Of a DNA stretch of 6,143 nucleotides, positions 1-6,118 are shown piece by piece (the first letter of the stretch is position 1; each line of letters opens with the position of its first letter). The notes beneath the pieces were generated by a model that saw nothing but the letters and a program-made list of their open reading frames with translations, did no database searches and was not told the origin of the DNA. The stretch is from Nonlabens sp. GTDB lineage: Bacteria > Bacteroidota > Bacteroidia > Flavobacteriales > Flavobacteriaceae. The stretch is from the NCBI GenBank assembly GCA_030731685.1, contig JANQTO010000123.1, forward strand, positions 1-6,143, in the 5' to 3' direction. The position numbers were made by a program, and so were the translations under genes.

Positions 1-2813
1 ACCCATCTATCTACTACAAAGTCACGCTGTATTTGTCTAGTCTCTAAATAAAACCCGTCACCATTATAAACCTCTGCACCTTGACTTCCTTGTACTAAGA
101 AGAAAAGGTCAAAACCTGCATACTTAAATGTGTTGCTTATACCCCAAGTAAAATCTGGGAACGGGCTGCCCGTCGTGGTTCTGTCAGCTGCTGTAATCAC
201 TCCATCTCCATTGATATCGGCAACACGTAAACCTCCTGGAGCATCCTCAGCAGAGCTTGCGTTAAGTGGGTCATCGATTTCAGCCTGTGACTGCCATATA
301 CCTATGGTGCGGTAACCGTAAAATTGAATAGCTTCTTCACCTACACGAGCGATGTATTGGTCTTCGCGCTCACCGTTATTAATAAATTGCTCTTCACCTC
401 CTAGGGAAATGAGCTTGTTGCGATTTGCACTAATGTTTGCACTCGCAACCCAGTTTAATTTGCCAATATCAAAGTTAGTATTCACGGCAAACTCGATACC
501 GCTGTTTTGAATCTTACCTACGTTATTAATGAAACTGTCTCTACCTGTCGCATAGGACACGTTTTGATTAAGGAGCAAGTCTTGAGTGATTGCATAGTAA
601 TAGTCGGCAGTAAATGACACGCGCTTATCAAGAATGGATGCGTCTATACCTAAATCATAGGAGTTTGTCTGTTCCCAGCTTATACTGCGGTTTGCAAGGA
701 CGTTTCCGTTTTCAGCAAGACCTGAAATAATTGCTCCAGGGCCACTTCCTAGCGAGTAGTTTGCAGGGAAAAGTAAATTGGTAAAAGAATAATTGTCAAT
801 GTTGTTGTTTCCTACCACACCATAACTAGCTCTCAACTTGAACTCATTTAAGAATGTGATGTTCTCGTTGAAGAAAGTTTCATTATGCATGTTCCATCCT
901 GCACTTGCTGACGGGAAGAAACCATACTTGTTATTAGGGCCAAACAATGAACTACCGTCAACCCTTGCAGCCGCAGAGAATATGTACTTATTGTCAAAAC
1001 CATAGTTTACACGTGCTAGACCAGAAAGTAATCCTATTTCTTCTTTAAGGGTGAATGTGCCGTTTGCGTCTATGATTGTTGCGGCATTAATTGTGGATAT
1101 AAAATCAGTAGGAAAGTTAGAACCTAATATAGCTGATGTCTTAATAAACGTATACTCATAGGTACCACCTACTAGGAAATCAAAATTGTGTTTACCTGTG
1201 TTGTAGTCGTAATTTAACGTGTGTTCAGAGATAAAACGGTTACGCAGGGAATTTACGTCTTCACCAAACGACTGACCGTCATTACGAGCAATAGAATTTC
1301 TAAATGTCTCGTCTACACGCAGCCTCATATATGTTCCTACAGTTCCTCTATAGTTGAGGTTTTTTGCAATTTTCCAATCTAATCGTGCATCAGATACAAA
1401 GCGGTACTCGTAGCGTAGTCGCTCCTCATTCTCTAGTCTCGCAAGTGGATTATTATTATTAGTTCCCCAAATACTGCTTTGTGCAAAGTTTTGAGTTGTT
1501 CCATTTTCATCTACATACGTAAAGTTCAAGTTTCTATAATGTCTTGCATGTGCATAACTGTTTACGGGCTGCCCTGTTAAGTCACTTGAAAACTGATTGT
1601 GTCTTGGAGCAAAAAATGCATAGTTACGTGCAAAGTCAGAGAATTGCTGTGCGCTGCGTTGTTGTCTAGAGAACGATGGTCTAAAATTAACACCTAACTT
1701 AACGTCGTCACTTAACTTCGTATTAAATCGAGCCTGTAGATTTACTGCTCTATAAGTATTGTCTTTAAGTAACCCTTCATCTTCTACAAATTGTCCGGAA
1801 AGGTAATATTTCGTCAGACGGCTTCCACCGCTTACGTCAAACTGGTAGTTGCTTATGTTAACGTCTTCACGCAACGCCTCTTGAATCCAGTCTGTTCCAT
1901 TACCGTCTGCACTTGTGTTTTGTGCTACAATACGACGGGCAAGCTCTAGATTAGAAAAACCTATGGTGTTAGCTGCTCTGTTCTCGTTTATTGCGTTTGC
2001 ATTTTCAGCTAGTTGACGTTCAAAACGTGTGCGGTCAGTAAATTCTGTTGTGTTTAATAAGTCTGGTAACCTAACAGCGGTTTTTACACCAGAAAAAGCT
2101 CTAAATGTAAAGCTAGGCTCGCCGTCACCATCTTTAGTAGTAACTAAAATAACTCCGTTTGCACCACGCGAACCGTAAAGTGCCGCAGAACTCGCGTCTT
2201 TAAGAACCTCAATAGATTTTATTGAGCTTGGATTTATAAATTCGAGTGCATCATCTATAGGGAAACCATCAACGACTATCAAGGGGTTTCCACTTGCCGT
2301 TATTGACGATAGTCCACGAATATTAATAACGGGTGGTTCACCAACCTGGCCTGAAGTATTTGAAACCTGAACACCTGCTAGTTTACCTTTTAAAGCGTCA
2401 GCAACACCAGAATACGTTAAGTCGGCAAGATTTTCATTTTTAAGTTGGGCGACAGAGTTTGTTAAGTTACTCTTAGAAGATTTACCGTAAGCAACAACTA
2501 TTACTTGGTCTAGTTGCTCTTGGTCTTCACTCATTAATATTTCTAGATTGTTTTTTTCACCTACGATAATGTTTTGAGTTTTGAAACCTAGTGAACTGAT
2601 AACAAGAACATCGTTAGGACTTGCTTTTATGCTAAATTTTCCATTGATATCTGTTACAACTGCCTTGTTCGTGTTAAGGATTTGAATAGTTGCTCCTAGA
2701 AGCGGCTCCAAGTCTGTGCGAGAGGTGACAGTACCGGTAATTTCGGTAGTGTTTTGCGCAATCGTTATAGCTGTCGAGAAGCAAATTGCTATTAAAATAA
2801 GTAGTTTTTTCAT
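1..2813 (-). CDS. SusC/RagA-family TonB-dependent outer-membrane receptor (3' end outside window)
   Basis: Outer-membrane importer that, with a SusD-type lipoprotein, takes up oligosaccharides using TonB energy. I translated most of the minus strand from the ATG at 2813-2811 and found no stop or frameshift; 937 codons are visible. Residues 1-20 are a signal peptide (MKKLLILIAICFSTAITIAQ), without a lipobox. Residues about 25-95 are a carboxypeptidase-regulatory-like beta-sandwich (ITGTV...PLLGATIQI...TDINGKFSI). Residues 101-110, LDQVIVVAYG, are the TonB box. The plug covers about 111-226, with NIRGLSS, NPLIVVDGFPID and SIEVLKDASSAALYGSRGANG. A long beta-barrel follows; near its end is DINGDG (866-871), an EF-hand-like loop common in SusC C-termini. 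The visible end, YLETRQIQRDFVVDRW, is typical of the last part of the family, so roughly 60-100 residues are missing. No promoter is seen in the 25-bp gap after the GntR gene, which suggests co-transcription. Family is certain; substrate is inferred only from neighbours. Confidence 0.96.
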   Translation of the reverse strand, partial: MKKLLILIAICFSTAITIAQNTTEITGTVTSRTDLEPLLGATIQILNTNKAVVTDINGKFSIKASPNDVLVISSLGFKTQNIIVGEKNNLEILMSEDQEQLDQVIVVAYGKSSKSNLTNSVAQLKNENLADLTYSGVADALKGKLAGVQVSNTSGQVGEPPVINIRGLSSITASGNPLIVVDGFPIDDALEFINPSSIKSIEVLKDASSAALYGSRGANGVILVTTKDGDGEPSFTFRAFSGVKTAVRLPDLLNTTEFTDRTRFERQLAENANAINENRAANTIGFSNLELARRIVAQNTSADGNGTDWIQEALREDVNISNYQFDVSGGSRLTKYYLSGQFVEDEGLLKDNTYRAVNLQARFNTKLSDDVKLGVNFRPSFSRQQRSAQQFSDFARNYAFFAPRHNQFSSDLTGQPVNSYAHARHYRNLNFTYVDENGTTQNFAQSSIWGTNNNNPLARLENEERLRYEYRFVSDARLDWKIAKNLNYRGTVGTYMRLRVDETFRNSIARNDGQSFGEDVNSLRNRFISEHTLNYDYNTGKHNFDFLVGGTYEYTFIKTSAILGSNFPTDFISTINAATIIDANGTFTLKEEIGLLSGLARVNYGFDNKYIFSAAARVDGSSLFGPNNKYGFFPSASAGWNMHNETFFNENITFLNEFKLRASYGVVGNNNIDNYSFTNLLFPANYSLGSGPGAIISGLAENGNVLANRSISWEQTNSYDLGIDASILDKRVSFTADYYYAITQDLLLNQNVSYATGRDSFINNVGKIQNSGIEFAVNTNFDIGKLNWVASANISANRNKLISLGGEEQFINNGEREDQYIARVGEEAIQFYGYRTIGIWQSQAEIDDPLNASSAEDAPGGLRVADINGDGVITAADRTTTGSPFPDFTWGISNTFKYAGFDLFFLVQGSQGAEVYNGDGFYLETRQIQRDFVVDRW

Positions 2814-2838
2814 GAAGGGCTTTTAAAATGGAGTTAGG

Positions 2839-3561
2839 CTAGTTGTTGTTTTGCAAATAATTCTTGAGACTTGTAAAGTGTACGTTTAAACTTTCAGAAG
2901 CCTCAGGCACGCTTTGATTGCGTATTGCTTCTAACACGTCGTTGTGTTCATTTATCAGCTTTTCGGCTTTTGTTCTGTCACAGACCTGTTCTTTATTAAA
3001 GTGAGCGATAATGTCAGGAGCAATAAGCTTCATGATTCCGTGAAGCACTTTATTACCGGAAGCTTTGGAAATGGTCAAGTGAAATTTAATGTCCTCTATG
3101 AGTGCTGGCTCATTGTTTAAAATCTTTCTTGTAAAATCCAGCTGTGCATTCTCAATTTCTTCTAGTTCCTTAGCTGTACGTCGCTGCGCTGCAAGTCTTA
3201 CCGCTGCGTTCTCAATAATAATACGCGTTTCCACAAGCGATTTGAAATCTGGAGCATCTAATTCCAGAACATCTTTCATCATGTTATTAATCGCTGGAAC
3301 GCCTATTCCTGTAATTACAGAGCCACTTTGCGGCATTGTTTTAACAATACCATAAAACTCTAGTTTCTGAACAGCACTCCGTATCTGATTACGTGAGACT
3401 CCTAGTTTTTCGGACAGCTTACGTTCAGAAGGTAATTTGTCACCTTCCTCTAGGTTGTGTTTTTTTATTAAATCCTTGATGCTGTTGAATACATGTATAT
3501 CCTCTTCTAAATCGATTGCGTGATTTATATTTAATGAGTCTTGAATTACTTTATTTAGCAT
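2839..3561 (-). CDS. GntR-family transcriptional regulator, FadR subfamily (FCD domain)
   Basis: DNA-binding regulator of 240 residues, normal for the FadR/FCD group. The winged helix-turn-helix spans about residues 24-84 and carries the GntR signature GDKLPSERKLSEKLGVSR followed by SAVQKLEFYGIVKTMPQSGSVI. The FCD effector domain covers about 105-236, with candidate metal ligands D157 and H161 (DIKFH), H206 (NEHNDVL) and H228 (NVHFTSL); the FHLTISKASGN segment is also typical. FCD regulators usually bind small acids or sugar acids and often act as repressors released by ligand. The ATG at 3561 is used because the next Met (residue 94) lies beyond the DNA-binding domain. The gene sits between kdgKA and the SusC gene on the same strand, 25 bp before SusC. 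Two TTGG-N4-CCAA operators lie 19-43 bp before its start, suggesting autoregulation. A uronate-catabolic intermediate such as KDG is a reasonable ligand, but that is inference. Confidence 0.93.
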   Translation of the reverse strand: MLNKVIQDSLNINHAIDLEEDIHVFNSIKDLIKKHNLEEGDKLPSERKLSEKLGVSRNQIRSAVQKLEFYGIVKTMPQSGSVITGIGVPAINNMMKDVLELDAPDFKSLVETRIIIENAAVRLAAQRRTAKELEEIENAQLDFTRKILNNEPALIEDIKFHLTISKASGNKVLHGIMKLIAPDIIAHFNKEQVCDRTKAEKLINEHNDVLEAIRNQSVPEASESLNVHFTSLKNYLQNNN

Positions 3562-3579
3562 GATTGAATGTTATGAAAA

Positions 3580-3604
3580 CTGGTTTACCAAATTGGTTGT
3601 CCAA
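3580..3604 (-). promoter_or_regulatory. Tandem palindromic operators upstream of the GntR gene
   Basis: Two copies of one dyad lie side by side. On the + strand they read TTGGTTGTCCAA (3593-3604) and CTGGTTTACCAA (3580-3591, one mismatch to TTGG-N4-CCAA). Their centres are 13 bp apart. Between them they also form ACCAA-A-TTGGT (3587-3597). The same TTGG-N4-CCAA core occurs before kdgK. The motif resembles operators of FadR-subfamily hexuronate regulators (ExuR/UxuR-like, AAATTGG...CCAATTT, as I recall). The neighbouring GntR protein is the obvious binder. The copy at 3593-3604 overlaps the candidate -7 element, consistent with repression. Confidence 0.6.
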
Positions 3605-3633
3605 ATTAAGGCTTTCTTATGGAGTTACGCAAA
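3602..3633 (-). promoter_or_regulatory. Candidate Bacteroidota promoter for the GntR gene and SusC
   Basis: On the minus strand TTTG (3633-3630) is followed after 20 bp by TTAATTTG (3609-3602), a 7/8 match to the Bacteroidota -7 consensus TAnnTTTG, with spacing in the usual range. Transcription would start near 3596, giving a leader of about 35 nt to the ATG at 3561. The -7 element overlaps the operator at 3593-3604. The match is imperfect, so confidence is moderate. Confidence 0.4.
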
Positions 3634-3641
3634 TCTTTAGG

Positions 3642-3659
3642 GTGTTTTTTTCAAAACAC
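3642..3659. other. Small AT-rich inverted repeat in the kdgA-GntR gap
   Basis: GTGTTTT (3642-3648) and AAAACAC (3653-3659) are perfect 7-bp arms around a 4-nt loop. It lies 33 bp past the kdgA stop and could attenuate or end the kdgKA transcript. However, the minus-strand sequence after the stem (CCTAAAG) has no T-run, so it is not a convincing intrinsic terminator and may only stabilise an mRNA end. Some read-through from kdgKA into the GntR gene is possible. Confidence 0.3.
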
Positions 3660-3691
3660 TGTAAATCAGTTTTTTGCGTGAATTCGATTAT

Positions 3692-4351
3692 TTATTGATT
3701 TGTTAGTTCTTGCATGTTTTTTATAGAAGTAGCGATGTCAGCCGAAAGTTCTTGGTAGGCGCCTGAGCTTATTTTGGACTTGTCGAACAACTGGCTGCCC
3801 ATTCCTATGCAACATACACCTGCTTGAATCCATTCTTCCATTCCTTCTTTAGTAGGCTCGATACCACCTGTAGGCATCATTTCTAGTGCAGGTAGGACTG
3901 ATTTTAACGCTTTCGCGAAAGCGGAACCTATAACACTCGCAGGAAATATCTTAATCACCTTGCATCCATACTGGCTTGCCGTAAATGCTTCTTTAATGGT
4001 TGCTATTCCCGGCAGGTAAATAGTATCGTGGTCATTGCATAATAGTGCGACCTCTTCAACAAAACAAGGTGATACAACAAATTGCGCACCAGCATCAAGG
4101 AACTCTTTTGCGGTTTTTGCATCGTAGATAGTACCTATTCCTAGGGTCAATTCAGGAAAACGATGTAATTCTTTAACGATATGCTCAAATGTGTCAAGAC
4201 CATTGTTACCGCGATTCACAAATTCAAAAATGCGCACGCCTCCATTATAAGAAGCTTCTATAACTTGAAGAACAACAGCTGGGTCTTTGTGGAAAAATAC
4301 GGGAACGACTTTATGGTTCTGTACGGTATTTAAAAATGTGTTTGTATTCAT
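3692..4351 (-). CDS. kdgA: 2-dehydro-3-deoxy-6-phosphogluconate (KDPG) aldolase
   Basis: Cytoplasmic class I aldolase that splits KDPG into pyruvate and glyceraldehyde-3-phosphate; the family may also act on 4-hydroxy-2-oxoglutarate. Its 219 residues fit the Eda/KdgA family (about 205-225). The TIM-barrel landmarks are in order: VVPVFF (15-20), GGVRIFEFVNRG with catalytic E43 and R47, GIGT with T74, SPCF with P95, Schiff-base K134 in KIFPA, MPTGG with T161, and GMGSQLF with the phosphate-binding S186. All residues equivalent to the E. coli Eda active site (E45, R49, T73, P94, K133, T161, S184, from memory) are present. FEFVNRG in place of the proteobacterial LEVTLRT is, as I recall, common in Bacteroidota. 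The gene starts 2 bp after the kdgK stop, so the two are co-transcribed and probably translationally coupled. A 16-bp perfect palindrome sits in its codons for AFAKA (residues 144-148). Confidence 0.96.
   Translation of the reverse strand: MNTNTFLNTVQNHKVVPVFFHKDPAVVLQVIEASYNGGVRIFEFVNRGNNGLDTFEHIVKELHRFPELTLGIGTIYDAKTAKEFLDAGAQFVVSPCFVEEVALLCNDHDTIYLPGIATIKEAFTASQYGCKVIKIFPASVIGSAFAKALKSVLPALEMMPTGGIEPTKEGMEEWIQAGVCCIGMGSQLFDKSKISSGAYQELSADIATSIKNMQELTNQ
3908..3923. repeat. 16-bp perfect palindrome CGCTTTCGCGAAAGCG inside kdgA
   Basis: The sequence CGCTTTCGCGAAAGCG equals its own reverse complement. It lies within kdgA and encodes AFAKA just after the Schiff-base lysine region, so it fits the protein without disrupting it. 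It is GC-rich compared with the surrounding DNA. I saw no second copy in the window. I have a general impression that this palindrome recurs in some marine flavobacterial genomes, like HIP1 in cyanobacteria, but cannot verify that here. Confidence 0.5.
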
Positions 4352-4353
4352 AA

Positions 4354-5349
4354 CTATCGTAAAAGTCTACCTATGTTCTGGCCACTTACCAGTGACTCTA
4401 CTTCTTCAACTGTACTTAAATTTGCATCGCCTATCGTACTGTGTTTAAGTACTGAGGCTGCAACTGCATATTCTATCGCGCCTTGTGCGTCCTTATGTAA
4501 CAAGCCATAAATAAGACCGCCCATAAATGCGTCGCCACCACCTATACGGTCTATAATGTTGTTCATTTCGTAAGTCTGTGAAGTATAGAGCGTGTCGTCT
4601 TTAAATAGGACCGCTGTGAGCATATTGTGGGATGCACTTACGCTTTCTCTTATAGTCTTGGAAAATGCGGTAACATTAGGATATTGCTTTTGCACCATGC
4701 GACAGTTCTCGGACCAGTCCTTATGATGTATGCCTAAACAATTTTCTAGATCTACACGACCACCTACAACAATATCTGTAAGAGCGACAAGTCCTGGCAT
4801 GATATCCAGCGGGTTCTTGCCATACTGCCACAAATTACGACGATAATTAATATCGCCGCTGGTCATAATGCCTTTAGATTTGGCGATTTGTAATGCTTTA
4901 AGCGTAATGTTTGCTGCCTTTTGAGAAATAGCAGGCGTGATGCCGCTATAGTGAAACCAGGTGGCGTCTTTAAAAATTGCGTTCCAGTCCAGCTCAGACT
5001 CGTCCATATGTGCAAATGACGATTCAAAGCGGTCATATACAATTTTAGAAGGTCGCTGCATGGCGCCAGTTTCTAGAAAATATATTCCTAGTCTACCATC
5101 ACGGCGTACAATGCCCTCGTCAGTTATGCCATTTAATTTGAGATAGCGCGCAGCACGTTCACCTAAATCGTGAGCTGGCAATGCAGTAATATGTGCACTT
5201 TGCAAGCCAAAATGAGCAAGGGATATCCCAACATTAGCCTCAGACCCGCCAAAGGTTACATCAAAATTATCAGTTTGAAACAACCGCTTGTTTTGTGGTA
5301 CGGTTAATCTCATCAACACTTCTCCTAGGGTAACGACTTTGTGACTCAT
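4354..5349 (-). CDS. kdgK: 2-dehydro-3-deoxygluconokinase (KDG kinase, PfkB/ribokinase family)
   Basis: Cytoplasmic kinase that phosphorylates 2-keto-3-deoxygluconate with ATP to KDPG, the substrate of the next gene's product. Its 331 residues are normal for PfkB sugar kinases. The N-terminus VVTLGEVLMRL begins the fold. GGSEANVG (34-41) is the sugar-binding PfkB signature; YDR (105-107) and DINYRRNLW (166-174) are typical of KDG kinases. The C-terminal signature DRIGGGDAFMGGLIYGLL (267-284) carries the catalytic base D273, with GGGD instead of the commoner GAGD, a variant within the family. The ATG at 5349 places the first beta-strand a few residues in, as expected. It leads a two-gene unit with kdgA. 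A -7 promoter element and an 18-bp palindromic operator lie 23-61 bp upstream. Alginate-, pectin- or other uronate-derived KDG would all feed this step. Confidence 0.95.
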   Translation of the reverse strand: MSHKVVTLGEVLMRLTVPQNKRLFQTDNFDVTFGGSEANVGISLAHFGLQSAHITALPAHDLGERAARYLKLNGITDEGIVRRDGRLGIYFLETGAMQRPSKIVYDRFESSFAHMDESELDWNAIFKDATWFHYSGITPAISQKAANITLKALQIAKSKGIMTSGDINYRRNLWQYGKNPLDIMPGLVALTDIVVGGRVDLENCLGIHHKDWSENCRMVQKQYPNVTAFSKTIRESVSASHNMLTAVLFKDDTLYTSQTYEMNNIIDRIGGGDAFMGGLIYGLLHKDAQGAIEYAVAASVLKHSTIGDANLSTVEEVESLVSGQNIGRLLR

Positions 5350-5371
5350 ATGTGTATTAACATTGTGTTCA

Positions 5372-5379
5372 CAAACTTA
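5372..5379 (-). promoter_or_regulatory. -7 promoter element of kdgK-kdgA
   Basis: The minus strand reads TAAGTTTG (5379-5372), a perfect match to the Bacteroidota -7 consensus TAnnTTTG. It lies 22 bp before the kdgK ATG, implying a leader of about 17 nt. No TTTG sits at the usual 17-23 bp spacing; the nearest TTG (5407-5405) is 25 bp away and is part of the operator palindrome. The promoter may therefore have a weak or operator-embedded -33 region. Confidence 0.5.
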
Positions 5380-5392
5380 AGTGATTACTATT

Positions 5393-5410
5393 AAATTGGC
5401 CGACCAATTT
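5393..5410. promoter_or_regulatory. 18-bp palindromic operator upstream of kdgK
   Basis: AAATTGG (5393-5399) and CCAATTT (5404-5410) are perfect 7-bp arms around CCGA. The core TTGG-N4-CCAA is identical to the operator before the GntR gene at 3593-3604. As I recall, it is very close to the ExuR/UxuR-type hexuronate operator of FadR-family regulators. It covers roughly -27 to -44 of the predicted kdgK start, where a bound repressor would block the -33 region. Confidence 0.65.
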
Positions 5411-5455
5411 TACTTTTATGTTTCTAAAAAGTTAATTTTTAAGTCTTATTAATGT

Positions 5456-5491
5456 AAAAAAGCCTACATATCAGTAAGTTATATAGGCTTT
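5456..5491 (-). terminator. Intrinsic terminator of the fRMsr-like gene
   Basis: On the minus strand AAAGCCTA (5491-5484) and TAGGCTTT (5466-5459) form a perfect 8-bp stem around a 17-nt loop, extendable by 3 bp past one mismatch. The stem merges into a run of six T (5461-5456). It is about 115 bp past the stop of the gene at 5606-6061 and just before the kdgK operator, separating the two units. Confidence 0.65.
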
Positions 5492-5523
5492 AACTTTTAA
5501 GTACAATGTTATGTTACACTAAA

Positions 5524-5540
5524 TAGAACAGTTAGTTCTA
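5524..5540. repeat. Short inverted repeat in the fRMsr-kdgK gap
   Basis: TAGAAC (5524-5529) and GTTCTA (5535-5540) are perfect 6-bp arms around AGTTA. It lies 66 bp past the fRMsr-like gene with no T-run on either side. It could be a 3' UTR hairpin or chance. I see nothing further in the remaining gap (5492-5523 and 5541-5605). Confidence 0.3.
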
Positions 5541-5605
5541 GATTCACTCAGGGCAGTTGGCGTTTCCCACATATAATTAGAACGCGCGTAACTAAGGCTC
5601 ACGAA

Positions 5606-6061
5606 CTATAGTAAAGTAGCTACCTGCTCATTTACCCATTCTAAAAATCGCTCGTCATGCTCGTTGAAAGCGTGCGGCGTGTTACTGTCTATATCTATTT
5701 GGCCTATGTTCTTACCGTCTTTAAACATAGGGATTACAATCTCGCTCTTCACATAGATACTGCATGCGATGTAATTATCCTGCGCACTTACATCGTCAAC
5801 GACAAAGTTCTTATTGCTCACAGCTACCTGACCGCAAATTCCCTTACCAAATGGTATAACCGTATGGTCTGTAGGTTCACCAGCTTGATTCCAAAGGTGT
5901 AATGTAGGTTCTGTCTCGTGAGCCATATAAAAGCCTACCCAATCATAACGCTCTACATTTTGTTCCAACAAGTCGCAAATGCCCTGCATTTTTTCACTTA
6001 TCTCTAACTCTGGATGGGCAATAAGTTCTGAGATTTCGGGTTTATAATCGTGTAGTTCCAT
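5606..6061 (-). CDS. GAF-domain protein, free methionine-(R)-sulfoxide reductase-like (fRMsr/MsrC family)
   Basis: A single GAF domain of 151 residues, the usual family size. fRMsr reduces free methionine-R-sulfoxide in the cytoplasm as part of oxidative-damage repair. Landmarks align with E. coli YebR: DWVGFYM (40-46), VIPFGKGICGQVA (68-80), NYIACS (97-101), KSEIVIPM (105-112) and GQIDIDS (120-126). C100 corresponds to the catalytic Cys118 and C76 to Cys94; E107, D123 and D125 match E125, D141 and D143, with identical spacing from the catalytic cysteine. The position of the third family cysteine (Cys84, in YebR IACVRIP) is occupied by H66 (TDHTVIP). C29 lies in the N-terminal helix and is not equivalent. 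The ATG at 6061 follows an A-rich stretch (AAAAAAAGAAT), typical of Bacteroidota. A perfect TAnnTTTG element lies 19-26 bp upstream. The gene has its own terminator and no evident functional link to the uronate genes. Family is clear; full reductase activity is uncertain. Confidence 0.85.
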   Translation of the reverse strand: MELHDYKPEISELIAHPELEISEKMQGICDLLEQNVERYDWVGFYMAHETEPTLHLWNQAGEPTDHTVIPFGKGICGQVAVSNKNFVVDDVSAQDNYIACSIYVKSEIVIPMFKDGKNIGQIDIDSNTPHAFNEHDERFLEWVNEQVATLL

Positions 6062-6079
6062 ATTCTTTTTTTAGCATGT

Positions 6080-6087
6080 CAAATCTA
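6080..6087 (-). promoter_or_regulatory. -7 promoter element of the fRMsr-like gene
   Basis: The minus strand reads TAGATTTG (6087-6080), a perfect TAnnTTTG match, 18 bp before the ATG at 6061. No clear TTTG lies 17-23 bp further upstream, so this rests on the -7 element and its position. Confidence 0.4.
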
Positions 6088-6110
6088 GTACAGCATTTGG
6101 TTTTAATGGC

Positions 6111-6118
6111 TAACTTTG
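6111..6118 (+). promoter_or_regulatory. Possible divergent -7 element facing the right edge
   Basis: TAACTTTG is a perfect TAnnTTTG match on the + strand, 23 bp from the -7 element of the fRMsr-like gene. A TTTG at 6096-6099 is too close (11 bp) to be a proper -33 partner. It may drive a gene beginning after 6143; no start codon with an open frame is visible before the edge (the ATG at 6131 stops after two codons). Confidence 0.25.

Noticed and set aside
130..315. Open frame on the + strand (61 codons)
   Set aside because: Antisense to the conserved SusC C-terminal region; its translation shows no family features.
1..2813. Possible frameshift or pseudogene, because no closed ORF covers this long region
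   Set aside because: Translation from 2813 stays in one frame with SusC motifs from the signal peptide to the C-terminal barrel; it lacks a stop only because the window ends.
2814..2870. Separate promoter directly before susC
   Set aside because: The best candidate (ATTATTTG on the minus strand, inside the GntR 3' end) has two mismatches to TAnnTTTG and no well-placed TTTG.
3089..3355. Open frame on the + strand (88 codons), Ser/Ile-rich
   Set aside because: Antisense shadow of the FCD domain of the GntR regulator.
3653..3677. Plus-strand terminator from ACTG-TAAAT-CAGT followed by a T-run
   Set aside because: The stem is only 4 bp and no + strand gene is upstream.
4961..5146. Open frame on the + strand inside kdgK
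   Set aside because: Antisense shadow of a conserved kinase region.
5657..5902. Open frame on the + strand (81 codons) opposite the fRMsr-like gene
   Set aside because: Antisense to the conserved GAF core; no start signal or recognisable domain.
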